The notes under the pieces were generated by a model. The model made no database searches, was not told where the DNA came from, and worked only from the letters and a program-made list of their open reading frames with translations. From an uncultured Alphaproteobacteria bacterium (lineage in GTDB: Bacteria > Pseudomonadota > Alphaproteobacteria > Rhodobacterales > Rhodobacteraceae), in assembly GCA_929200255.1 (NCBI GenBank), contig CAKMYZ010000001.1:310001-374000 (forward strand): a stretch of DNA of 64,000 nt. The letters run 5' to 3'. Positions 19,372 through 27,083 of this stretch are shown here, piece by piece (position 1 is the stretch's first letter; each line of letters begins with the position of its first letter). The translations under genes and the position numbers were made by a program.

Positions 19372-20313
19372 CTAAAGCCGGGCCAAACGCGCGGCGAGCA
19401 AGGCGTAGAACCCTGATGCATCGATATCCTTCATGAACATCGCGTTGGCCGCACGGTCCGTGACGCGCCACCAGTCGGCGACGGTCATGCCGAAGGTCAG
19501 TTCGGCATCGGTTTCGATTTCCACGTTGATGTGGCGCCCCTCAAAAAGTTGCGGTTCGATCAGGTAAGCAATCGTGCAGGGGTCATGCAGCGGCGCACCT
19601 TCGGAGCCGTATTTCTCCATATCGAAGCGTTCAAAGAAATCTGTCCAGGCGGCAACCATGTCACCGACTTTGGTATGCATTGCGCGGAAGGCGTCGATCC
19701 GGTTGCGGGTGGTCAACGCCTTGTGGGTGACGTCCAGTGGCATGACAACCAATGGCGCACCGGCGGCAAAGACGATTTTCGCGGCCTCGGGATCAACATA
19801 GATGTTGAACTCTGCCGTGGGGGTGATGTTGCCAACCTCGAAATAGGCACCGCCCATCAGGACAATCTCTTGCACTCGCTCAATGATGTCGGGCGCACGT
19901 TCAAAAGCAACGGCGATATTCGTCAGAGGGCCGATGGGGCAAAGGGTGACAGTTCTGCTGGGTTCGCGCCGCAGGGTTTCAATGATGAAATCGACGGCGT
20001 GTTGGTCCTGCAATGGCATCGTGGGGTCTGCCAATTGCGGGCCGTCCAACCCGGTCTTGCCATGCACATGCTCTGCTGTGACCAGTTTGCGTTTCATCGG
20101 TGCGTCGCAACCGGCAAAGACCTTGGTTTCAGGCTTGCCCGCCAGTTCGCATACAATCCGTGCGTTCTTTTCTGTCAGCGGCAAGGGCACATTGCCCGCC
20201 ACAGCCGTAATTCCCAGCACCTCAATATCCTCGGGCGATGCGAGGGCAAGTAGGATCGCAACCGCGTCGTCCTGGCCGGGGTCGGTGTCGATGATGATCT
20301 TGCGGGGGGCCAT
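19372..20313 (-). CDS. Nucleoside hydrolase (inosine-uridine preferring type)
   Basis: The 313-residue protein belongs to the nucleoside hydrolase superfamily, which splits ribonucleosides into base and ribose for salvage. The calcium-binding DTDPGQDDAVAILLA motif is at residues 8-22, and PLTNIAVAFERAP and AEFNIYVDPEAA are also conserved. Start ATG 20313 begins the conserved strand (MAPRKIIIDTDPG); the track start is 25 codons upstream. The gene ends immediately before selO and follows the small partner gene of the Rieske oxygenase on the same strand. Confidence 0.92.
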   Translation of the reverse strand: MAPRKIIIDTDPGQDDAVAILLALASPEDIEVLGITAVAGNVPLPLTEKNARIVCELAGKPETKVFAGCDAPMKRKLVTAEHVHGKTGLDGPQLADPTMPLQDQHAVDFIIETLRREPSRTVTLCPIGPLTNIAVAFERAPDIIERVQEIVLMGGAYFEVGNITPTAEFNIYVDPEAAKIVFAAGAPLVVMPLDVTHKALTTRNRIDAFRAMHTKVGDMVAAWTDFFERFDMEKYGSEGAPLHDPCTIAYLIEPQLFEGRHINVEIETDAELTFGMTVADWWRVTDRAANAMFMKDIDASGFYALLAARLARL

Positions 20314-20374
20314 ATCTGTATCCTGTCTTGCTTGCCCTTCTAAACTGGTCCGAAGGACGGGCAGGGGCAAGGGG

Positions 20375-20584
20375 TCAGACGCGACCATGTGCCTTCAGGC
20401 GCTGATAAAGTTGGGCGCAGGCCGGATCACCGACCTCCAGTGCAAAGACATAGGCGTGCGTGAGGTAGAAACAGGCGGCATTCAGGTCTTTGGCCGCCTC
20501 TCCCGCCTCGGCGTAAAGGGCGACCAGCGCTGCCCGATCGTCACGGGCGTGCGCATCCAGCAAATGATCCTGTAGCGATGTCAT
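20375..20584 (-). CDS. Small protein coupled to the Rieske oxygenase gene
   Basis: This 69-residue helical protein (MTSLQDHLLDAHARDDRAALVALYAEAGEAAKD) overlaps the Rieske oxygenase stop by ATGA (20581-20584), so the two are translationally coupled. It has no signal peptide and one cysteine in NAACFYLTHAYVFALEVGD. The layout resembles a short helical-repeat fold. I do not recognise a family. The coupling suggests a partner, maturation or regulatory role for the oxygenase, but this is an inference. Confidence 0.7.
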   Translation of the reverse strand: MTSLQDHLLDAHARDDRAALVALYAEAGEAAKDLNAACFYLTHAYVFALEVGDPACAQLYQRLKAHGRV

Positions 20585-21735
20585 TGTGTGTCGAGATGTG
20601 TCGCGATCTTGTCTGCCACCCAATCGTGGAAGCAATGCGTGGGGCCATCCATCGCAGGGCTGAACCGCCCCCCGTCAAAACCGGGGGCATTGCGGCCTTT
20701 TTGCATGCCTTCGACGACAACGACATCTTCGGTAAACACGACTTTCCACTGGGCAGTGTTCTTCTGTCGCAAGGCGTCATCGGTTCGGGGCGAGGCATAG
20801 TAGAGGTGGATATGCTCGCGGGTTTGGTGATGGTTGATCGGCTCCAGCACGATCACGAAGGTATGGTCGCGCTGCACGCCCAACAGGACATTGGGGTAGA
20901 CGGTGATGTATTCGCCGCCTTCTGTCCATTTGTCATCAAGGTCAGGGAAATCGGGAAAAACCGCGCCGTCATCGCCCGTTAACTGGCGATAGACCAACGT
21001 GCCCTGACCAGAGTATTTGCCCTTTTCATCGATGTTGTAGTGGTCTTCCAGCCGGGAATAGCTGTTGAGGCCGGGATGAACCCAGGGCAGATGATAGCTC
21101 TCGCAATAATTCTCGACCGCGAGCTTCCAGTTGGTTGTCAGCTCCAGCGCAAAGGTGCTGTCCGCGCCGCCATGATACATCGGTTGATCGAAATCTGACC
21201 AGCGGGCGATCAGATCGGCATGGACCTCTTCAAAGGGGGCGGCGTTGCCGTCGATGTTGATAAAGACAGTGTCGAACCAGATGTGGCTGCGCACCTCAAT
21301 CAGGCCCAGCAGGGATTTGTCGATGGCGTCATGGGTGTTGTAGCCGGGGCCACCCACATGGGGCGTGGACACAAGGCGGCCATCGGTGCCGTAACACCAT
21401 GAATGGTAAGGGCAGCGGATTGCGCCCTCAATCTTCTTGGCCTCGGTCACAAGGATCATGCCGCGATGGCGGCAGATATTCTGGAACACCCGGACCTGCC
21501 CCTGACGGTCCCGGACAAGCAACAACGGGATGCCCAGCAATTCGACAGGTTTGGCATCGCCGTTTTCTGGAACATCTGCTGTGACAGCCAGACCGGACCA
21601 ATTTGCAAAGAGAACGGCCTTCTTTTCCACCTCAAAGACATCAGGGTCGATGTAGTGGGCGTTGGGCAGCCCGTGGGCTTGCGCAATCGGCTGGCGAACG
21701 GCATCGAGGGTTTGCGGGGCAATGTCTTTGGCCAT
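20581..21735 (-). CDS. Rieske non-heme iron oxygenase, large (alpha) subunit
   Basis: The 384-residue protein has an N-terminal Rieske [2Fe-2S] domain with CRHRGMILV and CPYHSWCYG (about residues 89-113) and a C-terminal mononuclear iron domain with NYCESYHLPWVHPG (about 216). Such enzymes hydroxylate or demethylate small substrates and need a reductase, which is not encoded nearby. The set of residues resembles the branch acting on quaternary amines such as glycine betaine or carnitine, but the substrate cannot be fixed from the sequence. A small coupled gene follows. Confidence 0.9.
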   Translation of the reverse strand: MAKDIAPQTLDAVRQPIAQAHGLPNAHYIDPDVFEVEKKAVLFANWSGLAVTADVPENGDAKPVELLGIPLLLVRDRQGQVRVFQNICRHRGMILVTEAKKIEGAIRCPYHSWCYGTDGRLVSTPHVGGPGYNTHDAIDKSLLGLIEVRSHIWFDTVFINIDGNAAPFEEVHADLIARWSDFDQPMYHGGADSTFALELTTNWKLAVENYCESYHLPWVHPGLNSYSRLEDHYNIDEKGKYSGQGTLVYRQLTGDDGAVFPDFPDLDDKWTEGGEYITVYPNVLLGVQRDHTFVIVLEPINHHQTREHIHLYYASPRTDDALRQKNTAQWKVVFTEDVVVVEGMQKGRNAPGFDGGRFSPAMDGPTHCFHDWVADKIATHLDTQ

Positions 21736-22066
21736 GGCTCACATCCTTGTTTCTAAGGGATGCTAGCACATCGACACCCTGTATCATGCGTCTGCGCGCG
21801 ACGAGGCCTTTTCTCACAGCGACATCACTTCATCGCGATGGGCCAAACCTTGCCAGCCTGGGCAGGGGGCATAAGTCAAGAGTTGCCGGCAATGCAACAG
21901 AGCGCAAAACCGGGCAGGCTTTTGCGCATCACCTGCCGGCAAACTGGCATGGTGATGCTGGAAAACTTTCGTTCCGGGCGGGGCTATGGAATGATACCCG
22001 GCAGAGGCCCATGTGTGACGGTGAAGGCAACAAAGCCTTCTTCATGTTCTCAAAAGGAGACAACAA
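21736..22066. other. Divergent intergenic region between Rieske oxygenase and EF-hand genes
   Basis: About 330 bases with no convincing gene; the track ORFs here have poor starts. It must contain promoters for both divergent genes. AAAAGGAGACAAC before the EF-hand gene is a good ribosome site. I see no palindrome strong enough to name. Confidence 0.5.
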
Positions 22067-22309
22067 ATGACACGCAAACTGACGCTGATTGCACCCTTCG
22101 CTGTTCTGACTGCGCTGGCCGGTCCCGTGCTGGCACAAGACGCCGCAATCGATATCAACGGCGACGGTATGTACAGCTTTCCAGAGCTTCAGGCGGTCAT
22201 GCCTGAGATCACGGAAGATGATTTCACGCTGCTGGACACATCAGGCGACGGCCTGCTGGACGCGGATGAGATCACCGCAGCAACACAAGCAGGCCTTCTG
22301 CCTAGCTAA
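22067..22309 (+). CDS. Exported EF-hand calcium-binding protein
   Basis: The 80-residue product has a Sec signal (MTRKLTLIAPFAVLTALAGPVLAQ) and two EF-hand loops, DINGDGMYSFPE (about 28-39) and DTSGDGLLDADE (about 57-68). Both have the calcium-coordinating acidic residues in place. It is probably periplasmic. Small secreted EF-hand proteins are common in Roseobacter genomes but their roles are mostly unknown. AGGAG precedes the ATG, and a strong hairpin follows the stop. Confidence 0.85.
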   Translation: MTRKLTLIAPFAVLTALAGPVLAQDAAIDINGDGMYSFPELQAVMPEITEDDFTLLDTSGDGLLDADEITAATQAGLLPS

Positions 22310-22317
22310 AAGAATAG

Positions 22318-22349
22318 CGCGCCGGACCAGCCTCTGCTGATCCGGCGCG
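22318..22349. terminator. Hairpin between convergent EF-hand and ilvN genes
   Basis: Nine-base arms CGCGCCGGA (22318-22326) and TCCGGCGCG (22341-22349) pair perfectly, and an inner CAGC/GCTG extends the stem. The hairpin lies 9 bases after the EF-hand stop and is perfectly placed for bidirectional termination, but no T run follows. Confidence 0.55.
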
Positions 22350-22397
22350 GCTGGCGTCCCTTGCGTCTGCCCCGATCACCGGGCGCGAGGGACTGCC

Positions 22398-22964
22398 TTA
22401 GGCGACAGCGCCGCGTGACAGTGCGGCAACGCCTGTGCGGGCGATTTCCTGCAATCCCAATGGCTGCATCAGATCGGCGAATGCGTCGATCTTCTCGGGC
22501 GTGCCCGTGATCTCAAAAATAAATGATTCCAATGTGCTATCGACCACACTTGCCCTAAAAATATCGGCCAGGCGGATCGCCTCAATCCGGTGATCGCCGG
22601 TGCCACTGACCTTGAACAATGCCAGTTCGCGCTCCACCGATGGCCCCTCGACCGTGAGGTCGTTGACAGCATGCACATCCACGATCCGGCCCAGCTGCGC
22701 CTTGATCTGGGTGATGATCTGCGGTGTGCCGGTGGTGACGATGGTGATGCGGCTGCGGTGACCCAGGTGATCCACCTCGGCCACGGTCAGGCTATCGATG
22801 TTATAACCGCGGCCGGAAAAGAGGCCGATGACGCGCGCCAACACGCCGGGTTCGTTTTCGACCAGCACGGCCAGCGTGTGCCGCTCCTCCTTGTCGGAAA
22901 AATTAGGCCGTAGGTCATAGGCAGAGTGGCTGGTTGTGCCTTTTTTGATTTTGAGCGGTGACAT
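22398..22964 (-). CDS. ilvN: Acetolactate synthase small (regulatory) subunit
   Basis: IlvN binds valine and controls the large subunit in branched-chain amino acid synthesis. The 188 residues hold an N-terminal ACT domain (about 28-100, TLAVLVENEPGVLARVIGLFSGRGYNIDSL) with the conserved effector-binding region, and a C-terminal ACT-like domain (about 110-180, VVDSTLESFIFEITGTPEKIDAF). It lies 81 bases after ilvI. That gap holds an exceptional inverted repeat. The start ATG 22964 is set by the family N-terminus (MSPLKIKKG). Confidence 0.95.
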   Translation of the reverse strand: MSPLKIKKGTTSHSAYDLRPNFSDKEERHTLAVLVENEPGVLARVIGLFSGRGYNIDSLTVAEVDHLGHRSRITIVTTGTPQIITQIKAQLGRIVDVHAVNDLTVEGPSVERELALFKVSGTGDHRIEAIRLADIFRASVVDSTLESFIFEITGTPEKIDAFADLMQPLGLQEIARTGVAALSRGAVA

Positions 22965-23005
22965 GGTTTTGCCTCTGTAAGCGTCATTTTCGTTGTATTG
23001 TCGGC

Positions 23006-23035
23006 GTACATACAGCGTACATACGCTGTATGTAC
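23006..23035. promoter_or_regulatory. Perfect 14-base inverted repeat in the ilvI-ilvN gap
   Basis: GTACATACAGCGTA (23006-23019) and TACGCTGTATGTAC (23022-23035) are perfect reverse complements around two bases. The repeat sits in the short gap between two co-transcribed genes, ten bases after the ilvI stop. It could act as an RNA hairpin that tunes ilvN levels or mRNA ends, or as a protein-binding site. The internal GTACATAC also repeats directly. Confidence 0.7.
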
Positions 23036-23045
23036 AAAGGCGTAT

Positions 23046-24800
23046 TTACACCATCACTGCGCCGTCGGATTGAATCGCGTTCCCCACATCCGCATTTTCA
23101 CCCAACAGCATTTCATTGTGCGGTTTGCCCGATGGGATCATGGGCAGGCAGTTTTCGTGCTTTTCTACCAGGCAATCAAACAGGACCGGGCCGTCGTGGG
23201 TCAGCATTTCCATGATCGCGTCGTCCAGATCGGCAGGATCATCGCAGATGATGCCTTTTGCGCCAAATGCCTCGGCCAGTTTCACGAAATCGGGCAGGCT
23301 TTCCGACCAACTGCTTGAATAGCGTTCCCCATGCAGCAACTCCTGCCACTGGCGCACCATCCCTAGGCGTTCGTTGTTCAGGATGAACTGTTTCACAGGC
23401 AGGCCATATTGCATTGCCGTGCCAAGTTCCTGCATGTTCATCAGCCATGACGCCTCACCGGCCACGTTGATGACCAGCGCGTCAGGATGGCCCATTTGCA
23501 CGCCGATAGAGGCGGGGAAGCCGTAGCCCATGGTGCCCAGCCCGCCGGATGTCATCCAGCGGTTGGGGTCTTCAAACCCCAGATATTGCGCGGCCCACAT
23601 TTGATGCTGGCCGACCTCGGTGCAGATATAGCGGTCGTGCTTCTTGGTCAGCTCTTGCAGGCGCGACAGGGCGTATTGCGGTTTAATGACCTTGCCCTTT
23701 TGTTCAAACTTCAGGCAGTCGACTTTCTTCCAGTCGTTGATCTGGTGCCACCACTTTTGGACATTCTCTTTGTCCGTCTTGCGACCGCGTGCCTTCCAAA
23801 CTTTCAACAGGTCTTCCAGCACATGCGCCACGTCACCCAAAATTGGGATATCTACCTTGATCACTTTGTTGATCGAGGATGCGTCGATATCAATATGCGC
23901 CTTCTTGGAATTGGGGCTGAAGGCATCCAGACGCCCGGTGATCCGGTCGTCAAACCGCGCGCCGATGTTGATCATCAGATCGCAGTCATGCATCGCCATA
24001 TTGGCCTCGTACAGCCCATGCATCCCCAGCATACCAACCCAATTGTCGCCGGATGCGGGATAGCAGCCTAAACCCATCAGTGTTGAGGTGATCGGGAAAC
24101 CTGTCGCCGCGACCAGTTCGCGCAACAGCTGGCTGGCCGCTGGGCCAGAATTGATAACACCGCCGCCGGTATAGAAAATTGGCCGTTTGGCTGTTTCCAT
24201 CGCCGCGGCCAGTTCGGTGATCATGTCCATGTCACCTTTGATCTGCGGGTTGTAGTGCGTCTCGACCTGCCGTGCTTCGGTGTATGTGCCGGTGGCGAAC
24301 TGCACATCTTTGGGGATGTCGATGACAACGGGGCCGGGGCGGCCAGAGGTGGCGATATGAAACGCTTCATGCATGACCGCGGCCAATTTGTCGGTCTCTT
24401 TCACCAACCAGTTGTGTTTGGTGCAGGGGCGGGTGATGCCCACGGTGTCCGCCTCTTGAAACGCATCTGACCCGATCATGAAGGTCGGCACCTGACCGGT
24501 CAGTACGATGATCGGAATGCTATCCATCAGCGCATCCGTCAGGCCGGTGACGGCATTGGTGGCGCCGGGGCCGGATGTCACCAAGGCCACACCGGGCTTA
24601 CCCGTCGCGCGCGCGTAACCTTCTGCTGCATGTACTGCACCCTGTTCGTGGCGGACCAGCACATGCTTGATGCTGTTTTGCTGAAAAATTTCGTCATAGA
24701 TCGGTAGGACCGCACCACCGGGGTAACCAAAGATTGTGTCCACGCCCTGATCAATCAGTGCCTGAACAACCATTCTTGCGCCCGTCATGGCTTTTGTCAT
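23046..24800 (-). CDS. ilvI: Acetolactate synthase large (catalytic) subunit
   Basis: This ThDP- and FAD-dependent enzyme condenses two pyruvates to acetolactate, or pyruvate with 2-oxobutyrate, the first step of valine, leucine and isoleucine synthesis. The 584 residues show YPGGAVLPIYDEIF (N-terminal domain), RHEQGAVHAAEGYARATGKPGV with the ThDP-activating glutamate, and the C-terminal ThDP motif AGEASWLMNMQELGTAMQYGLPVK. The start and the leader sequence upstream are on the minus strand, where an attenuator precedes the gene. It forms an operon with ilvN. Confidence 0.96.
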   Translation of the reverse strand: MTKAMTGARMVVQALIDQGVDTIFGYPGGAVLPIYDEIFQQNSIKHVLVRHEQGAVHAAEGYARATGKPGVALVTSGPGATNAVTGLTDALMDSIPIIVLTGQVPTFMIGSDAFQEADTVGITRPCTKHNWLVKETDKLAAVMHEAFHIATSGRPGPVVIDIPKDVQFATGTYTEARQVETHYNPQIKGDMDMITELAAAMETAKRPIFYTGGGVINSGPAASQLLRELVAATGFPITSTLMGLGCYPASGDNWVGMLGMHGLYEANMAMHDCDLMINIGARFDDRITGRLDAFSPNSKKAHIDIDASSINKVIKVDIPILGDVAHVLEDLLKVWKARGRKTDKENVQKWWHQINDWKKVDCLKFEQKGKVIKPQYALSRLQELTKKHDRYICTEVGQHQMWAAQYLGFEDPNRWMTSGGLGTMGYGFPASIGVQMGHPDALVINVAGEASWLMNMQELGTAMQYGLPVKQFILNNERLGMVRQWQELLHGERYSSSWSESLPDFVKLAEAFGAKGIICDDPADLDDAIMEMLTHDGPVLFDCLVEKHENCLPMIPSGKPHNEMLLGENADVGNAIQSDGAVMV

Positions 24801-24841
24801 CTGTCTCGCGTCCTTCGCGTATCTGGTTTCTCTTTGGTCAC

Positions 24842-24868
24842 AAAAAAACCCCCGAGTTTCGTCGGGGG
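24842..24868 (-). terminator. Attenuator terminator upstream of ilvI
   Basis: On the minus strand CCCCCGA and TCGGGGG form a seven-base stem around six bases, followed directly by seven T. It lies between the leader peptide stop and the ilvI start, the classical place of a transcription attenuator. A perfect 9-base stem (GCGCATGGG/CCCATGCGC, 24868-24910) abuts it and shares one base, and its 5' arm includes leader codons 12-14. Confidence 0.85.
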
Positions 24869-24894
24869 CGCATGGGATCGTTATGGTCTTACCG

Positions 24895-24942
24895 TTACCG
24901 GCCCATGCGCGTGTCTTCCAAAATTAGTACGACGTGTGTCAT
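24895..24942 (-). CDS. ilv leader peptide (15 residues, too short for the ORF track)
   Basis: Reading the minus strand from ATG at 24942 gives MTHVVLILEDTRMGR and then TAA at 24895. AAAGGA lies six bases upstream, so translation should be efficient. Five consecutive residues are V-V-L-I-L, the three end products of the ilv pathway, and the terminator hairpin begins 27 bases after the stop. This is the signature of ribosome-mediated attenuation: scarcity of charged Val, Leu or Ile tRNA would stall the ribosome and favour read-through into ilvI-ilvN. The exact alternative pairing that disrupts the terminator is not resolved. Confidence 0.85.
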   Translation of the reverse strand: MTHVVLILEDTRMGR

Positions 24943-25067
24943 CAGGATTCCTTTGTGTGCAAAGACCCTAATGCGCCGGTTTGACGGGGTCAACAGCACA
25001 AGTGGAGAAAATGTCGTCTTGGGGCGGGTTTTCGCAACTTTCTTTCAGATGCGGGGATTTGTGATAT

Positions 25068-25766
25068 TTAAAGGTAGCTGCGGCGCCGTAGCCGGTTGCG
25101 CCCTGCGCTCGCTATCTCGCTGCCAAAAAGCAGCAGGTGCGCCAGTGTCATGATGCATAGCAATACAAGGGCGTAAGCGATCAAAATTTGCACCATCGGC
25201 ACCTGAAAGTTCAGCTGAGGCAGATTTGCAATCACGACCGGCGCATACCATGACACGAAAGAAATCATCCCCATCGTGACAAAGATGAATTTCTTGTGGA
25301 ACGGCACGCCACCCAGCATCGTGCTGCCGATCTGCCCATACATGAAGGGGATCACCGTGCGGTGGATGAACCAGCCGTTGAGCGAAAGAATGGTGACGAT
25401 CACCATCTTGGCCCAGACCTTTTCATTGCCCAGTTTGACCGGATCGCTCATCCAATAGAATACCAGAAAACTCAGGCCGGTGACCCACAAAAGTTTGAGT
25501 CCGACATTCACCAGATCAGCAAGGAAGTGGAACATCTCGAACTTCTGCTCGGTCATGTGCTGACCAAGGAAAAAGCGGATGATCATCAGGTCCAGCAGTG
25601 TCGCGGCACCCAAACCCATCGACAGGCCGATGAAGTGGAAAATGCGGATGATGCCGCGCGTCATTTGTTCAGGATCAGAGGCAAGAGCGCTGATAAGTTG
25701 TGTCAGTTCCAACAGGGTGACCTTTTGTCTTCTTGGCTCACCCCCAGCAACAGCAAACCAAATCAT
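25068..25766 (-). CDS. Multi-pass inner membrane protein of unknown function
   Basis: About 230 residues with four or five membrane segments (for example FHFIGLSMGLGAATLLDLMIIRFFLG, LLWVTGLSFLVFYW, FVTMGMISFVSWYAPVVIANL and ILIAYALVLLCIMTLAHLLLFG). I do not recognise the family. His residues next to the first membrane segment (IFHFIGLSMG and MFHF) might bind heme or metal, but this is weak. The start is uncertain: ATG 25766 and TTG 25712 are possible, the latter with AAAGG upstream. It is downstream of YghU on the same strand and has no clear operon partner. Confidence 0.7.
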   Translation of the reverse strand: MIWFAVAGGEPRRQKVTLLELTQLISALASDPEQMTRGIIRIFHFIGLSMGLGAATLLDLMIIRFFLGQHMTEQKFEMFHFLADLVNVGLKLLWVTGLSFLVFYWMSDPVKLGNEKVWAKMVIVTILSLNGWFIHRTVIPFMYGQIGSTMLGGVPFHKKFIFVTMGMISFVSWYAPVVIANLPQLNFQVPMVQILIAYALVLLCIMTLAHLLLFGSEIASAGRNRLRRRSYL

Positions 25767-25900
25767 ACTTCCGTTCAGATGTGCCACAAACACCTGACAC
25801 AGCGTTATTGAGCGCACCGTGCCCCCGTTTTCGCAATCGCGGGGTTGGATTGGCCAATTCTCGGCAAAAACTGGCCTACAACTGTTTCCGCCTACGCGAA

Positions 25901-26770
25901 TTATGTCTCATCATCGCCGATTTTGTCCCAGGTTTGGGTGTCGAAATCGCTGCCCGCGTGACGTTCGCGCAGCTGCTCGGCCGGTTCACCCCAGGCGCGA
26001 TTCACCATTTTCCCGCGCTTGAACGCAGGTCGGTTCATCACCTCATCCGCCCAACGCACCACATGTTCATATGATGCCACATCAAGGAACGCGGCGGCAT
26101 CATAGAGCTGCCCCTTCGTCAACGCGCCGTACCAGGGTGCTGTCGCCATGTCTGCGATCGAATAAGTGTCGCCTCCCAGATAGGTGCTGTCCTCAAGCCG
26201 CCGGTTCAACACATCAAGCTGGCGTTTGGCTTCCATTGCGAACCGATTGATGGGGTAATCGAATTTTTCTGGCGCATAGGCATAGAAATGGCCAAAGCCG
26301 CCGCCAAGGTAGGGGGCAGAGCCTTGCAGCCAGAACAGCCAGTTCAGCGTCTCTGTGCGGGCGGCCGTATCTTTGGGGAGGAATGCCCCGTATTTCTCGG
26401 CCAGATAAAGCAAGATCGCGCCGCTTTCGAAGACACGCACACCGGTGTCCTTGTCAAAAAGGGCCGGGATCTTGGAGTTGGGATTTACATCGACAAAGCC
26501 GCTGCTGAACTGGTCACCTTCCTGAATGTTGATGAGCCACGCATCATATTCGGCGGCGTGGCCAGCGGCGAGCAGCTCTTCAAGCATCACTGTGACCTTG
26601 ATACCATTTGGCGTGGCTAATGAATGCAGTTGTAAGGGGTGCTTACCGACCGGCAGGTCTTTGTCATGGGTCGGGCCTGCGATGGGGCGGTTGATATTGG
26701 CAAACTTTCCGCCGCTTTCGGCGTCCCAAGTCCAGACTTTTGGCGGGGTGTAAGCAGGTTTGTCGGGCAT
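25901..26770 (-). CDS. yghU: Glutathione-dependent disulfide-bond oxidoreductase (YghU/GST family)
   Basis: The 289-residue protein matches the YghU/YfcG branch of glutathione transferases, which reduces disulfides with glutathione. The thioredoxin-like domain (about 40-125) carries LATPNGIKVTVML, where the Asn replaces the usual GST Tyr/Ser, and IPALFDKD; a helical C-terminal domain follows. ATG 26770 is preferred because GGAG lies five bases upstream, whereas the ATG immediately before it is too close; the track start is 15 codons further. The family's WAD and GRxxVNRAW-like endings are visible near the C-terminus. Confidence 0.92.
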   Translation of the reverse strand: MPDKPAYTPPKVWTWDAESGGKFANINRPIAGPTHDKDLPVGKHPLQLHSLATPNGIKVTVMLEELLAAGHAAEYDAWLINIQEGDQFSSGFVDVNPNSKIPALFDKDTGVRVFESGAILLYLAEKYGAFLPKDTAARTETLNWLFWLQGSAPYLGGGFGHFYAYAPEKFDYPINRFAMEAKRQLDVLNRRLEDSTYLGGDTYSIADMATAPWYGALTKGQLYDAAAFLDVASYEHVVRWADEVMNRPAFKRGKMVNRAWGEPAEQLRERHAGSDFDTQTWDKIGDDET

Positions 26771-27083
26771 CATTGCTCCAAAAATTGCGTGTGCTGTTGG
26801 AGCCAATTTGGACATGTGTGGCGCAACTGCAAGGCTTGATTGTATGAGGTCGCAAAATGGGTCCTGAGTTCAGGAGGGATTTTGACAAGGATTCGGCGGG
26901 CTGGAGCACATCGGCGCTGCGAGGGCGAGGCAACGCACAGCGTCGCGAGTATATCAAAAGACTTCATTCTCTGGGCGTTGGCCGAAAAATGCGTATGACC
27001 GTGTTGGATAAATTTTTGTCAACATTCCCCCTTCTTTGTTGGTATTGGTGTCAATAGGGAAACTAACATTTGGAAGTTCAAAT
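26771..27083. other. Divergent intergenic region between yghU and the LysM-SBP gene
   Basis: About 310 bases without a supportable gene. It must hold promoters for both directions. The AT content rises towards 27,000, and TTTGGAAG is a usable ribosome site for the + gene. I see no named operator. Confidence 0.5.

Noticed and set aside
21736-22066. ORFs in the Rieske-EF hand gap
   Set aside because: Starts lack ribosome sites and the sequence resembles no family; treated as an intergenic region.
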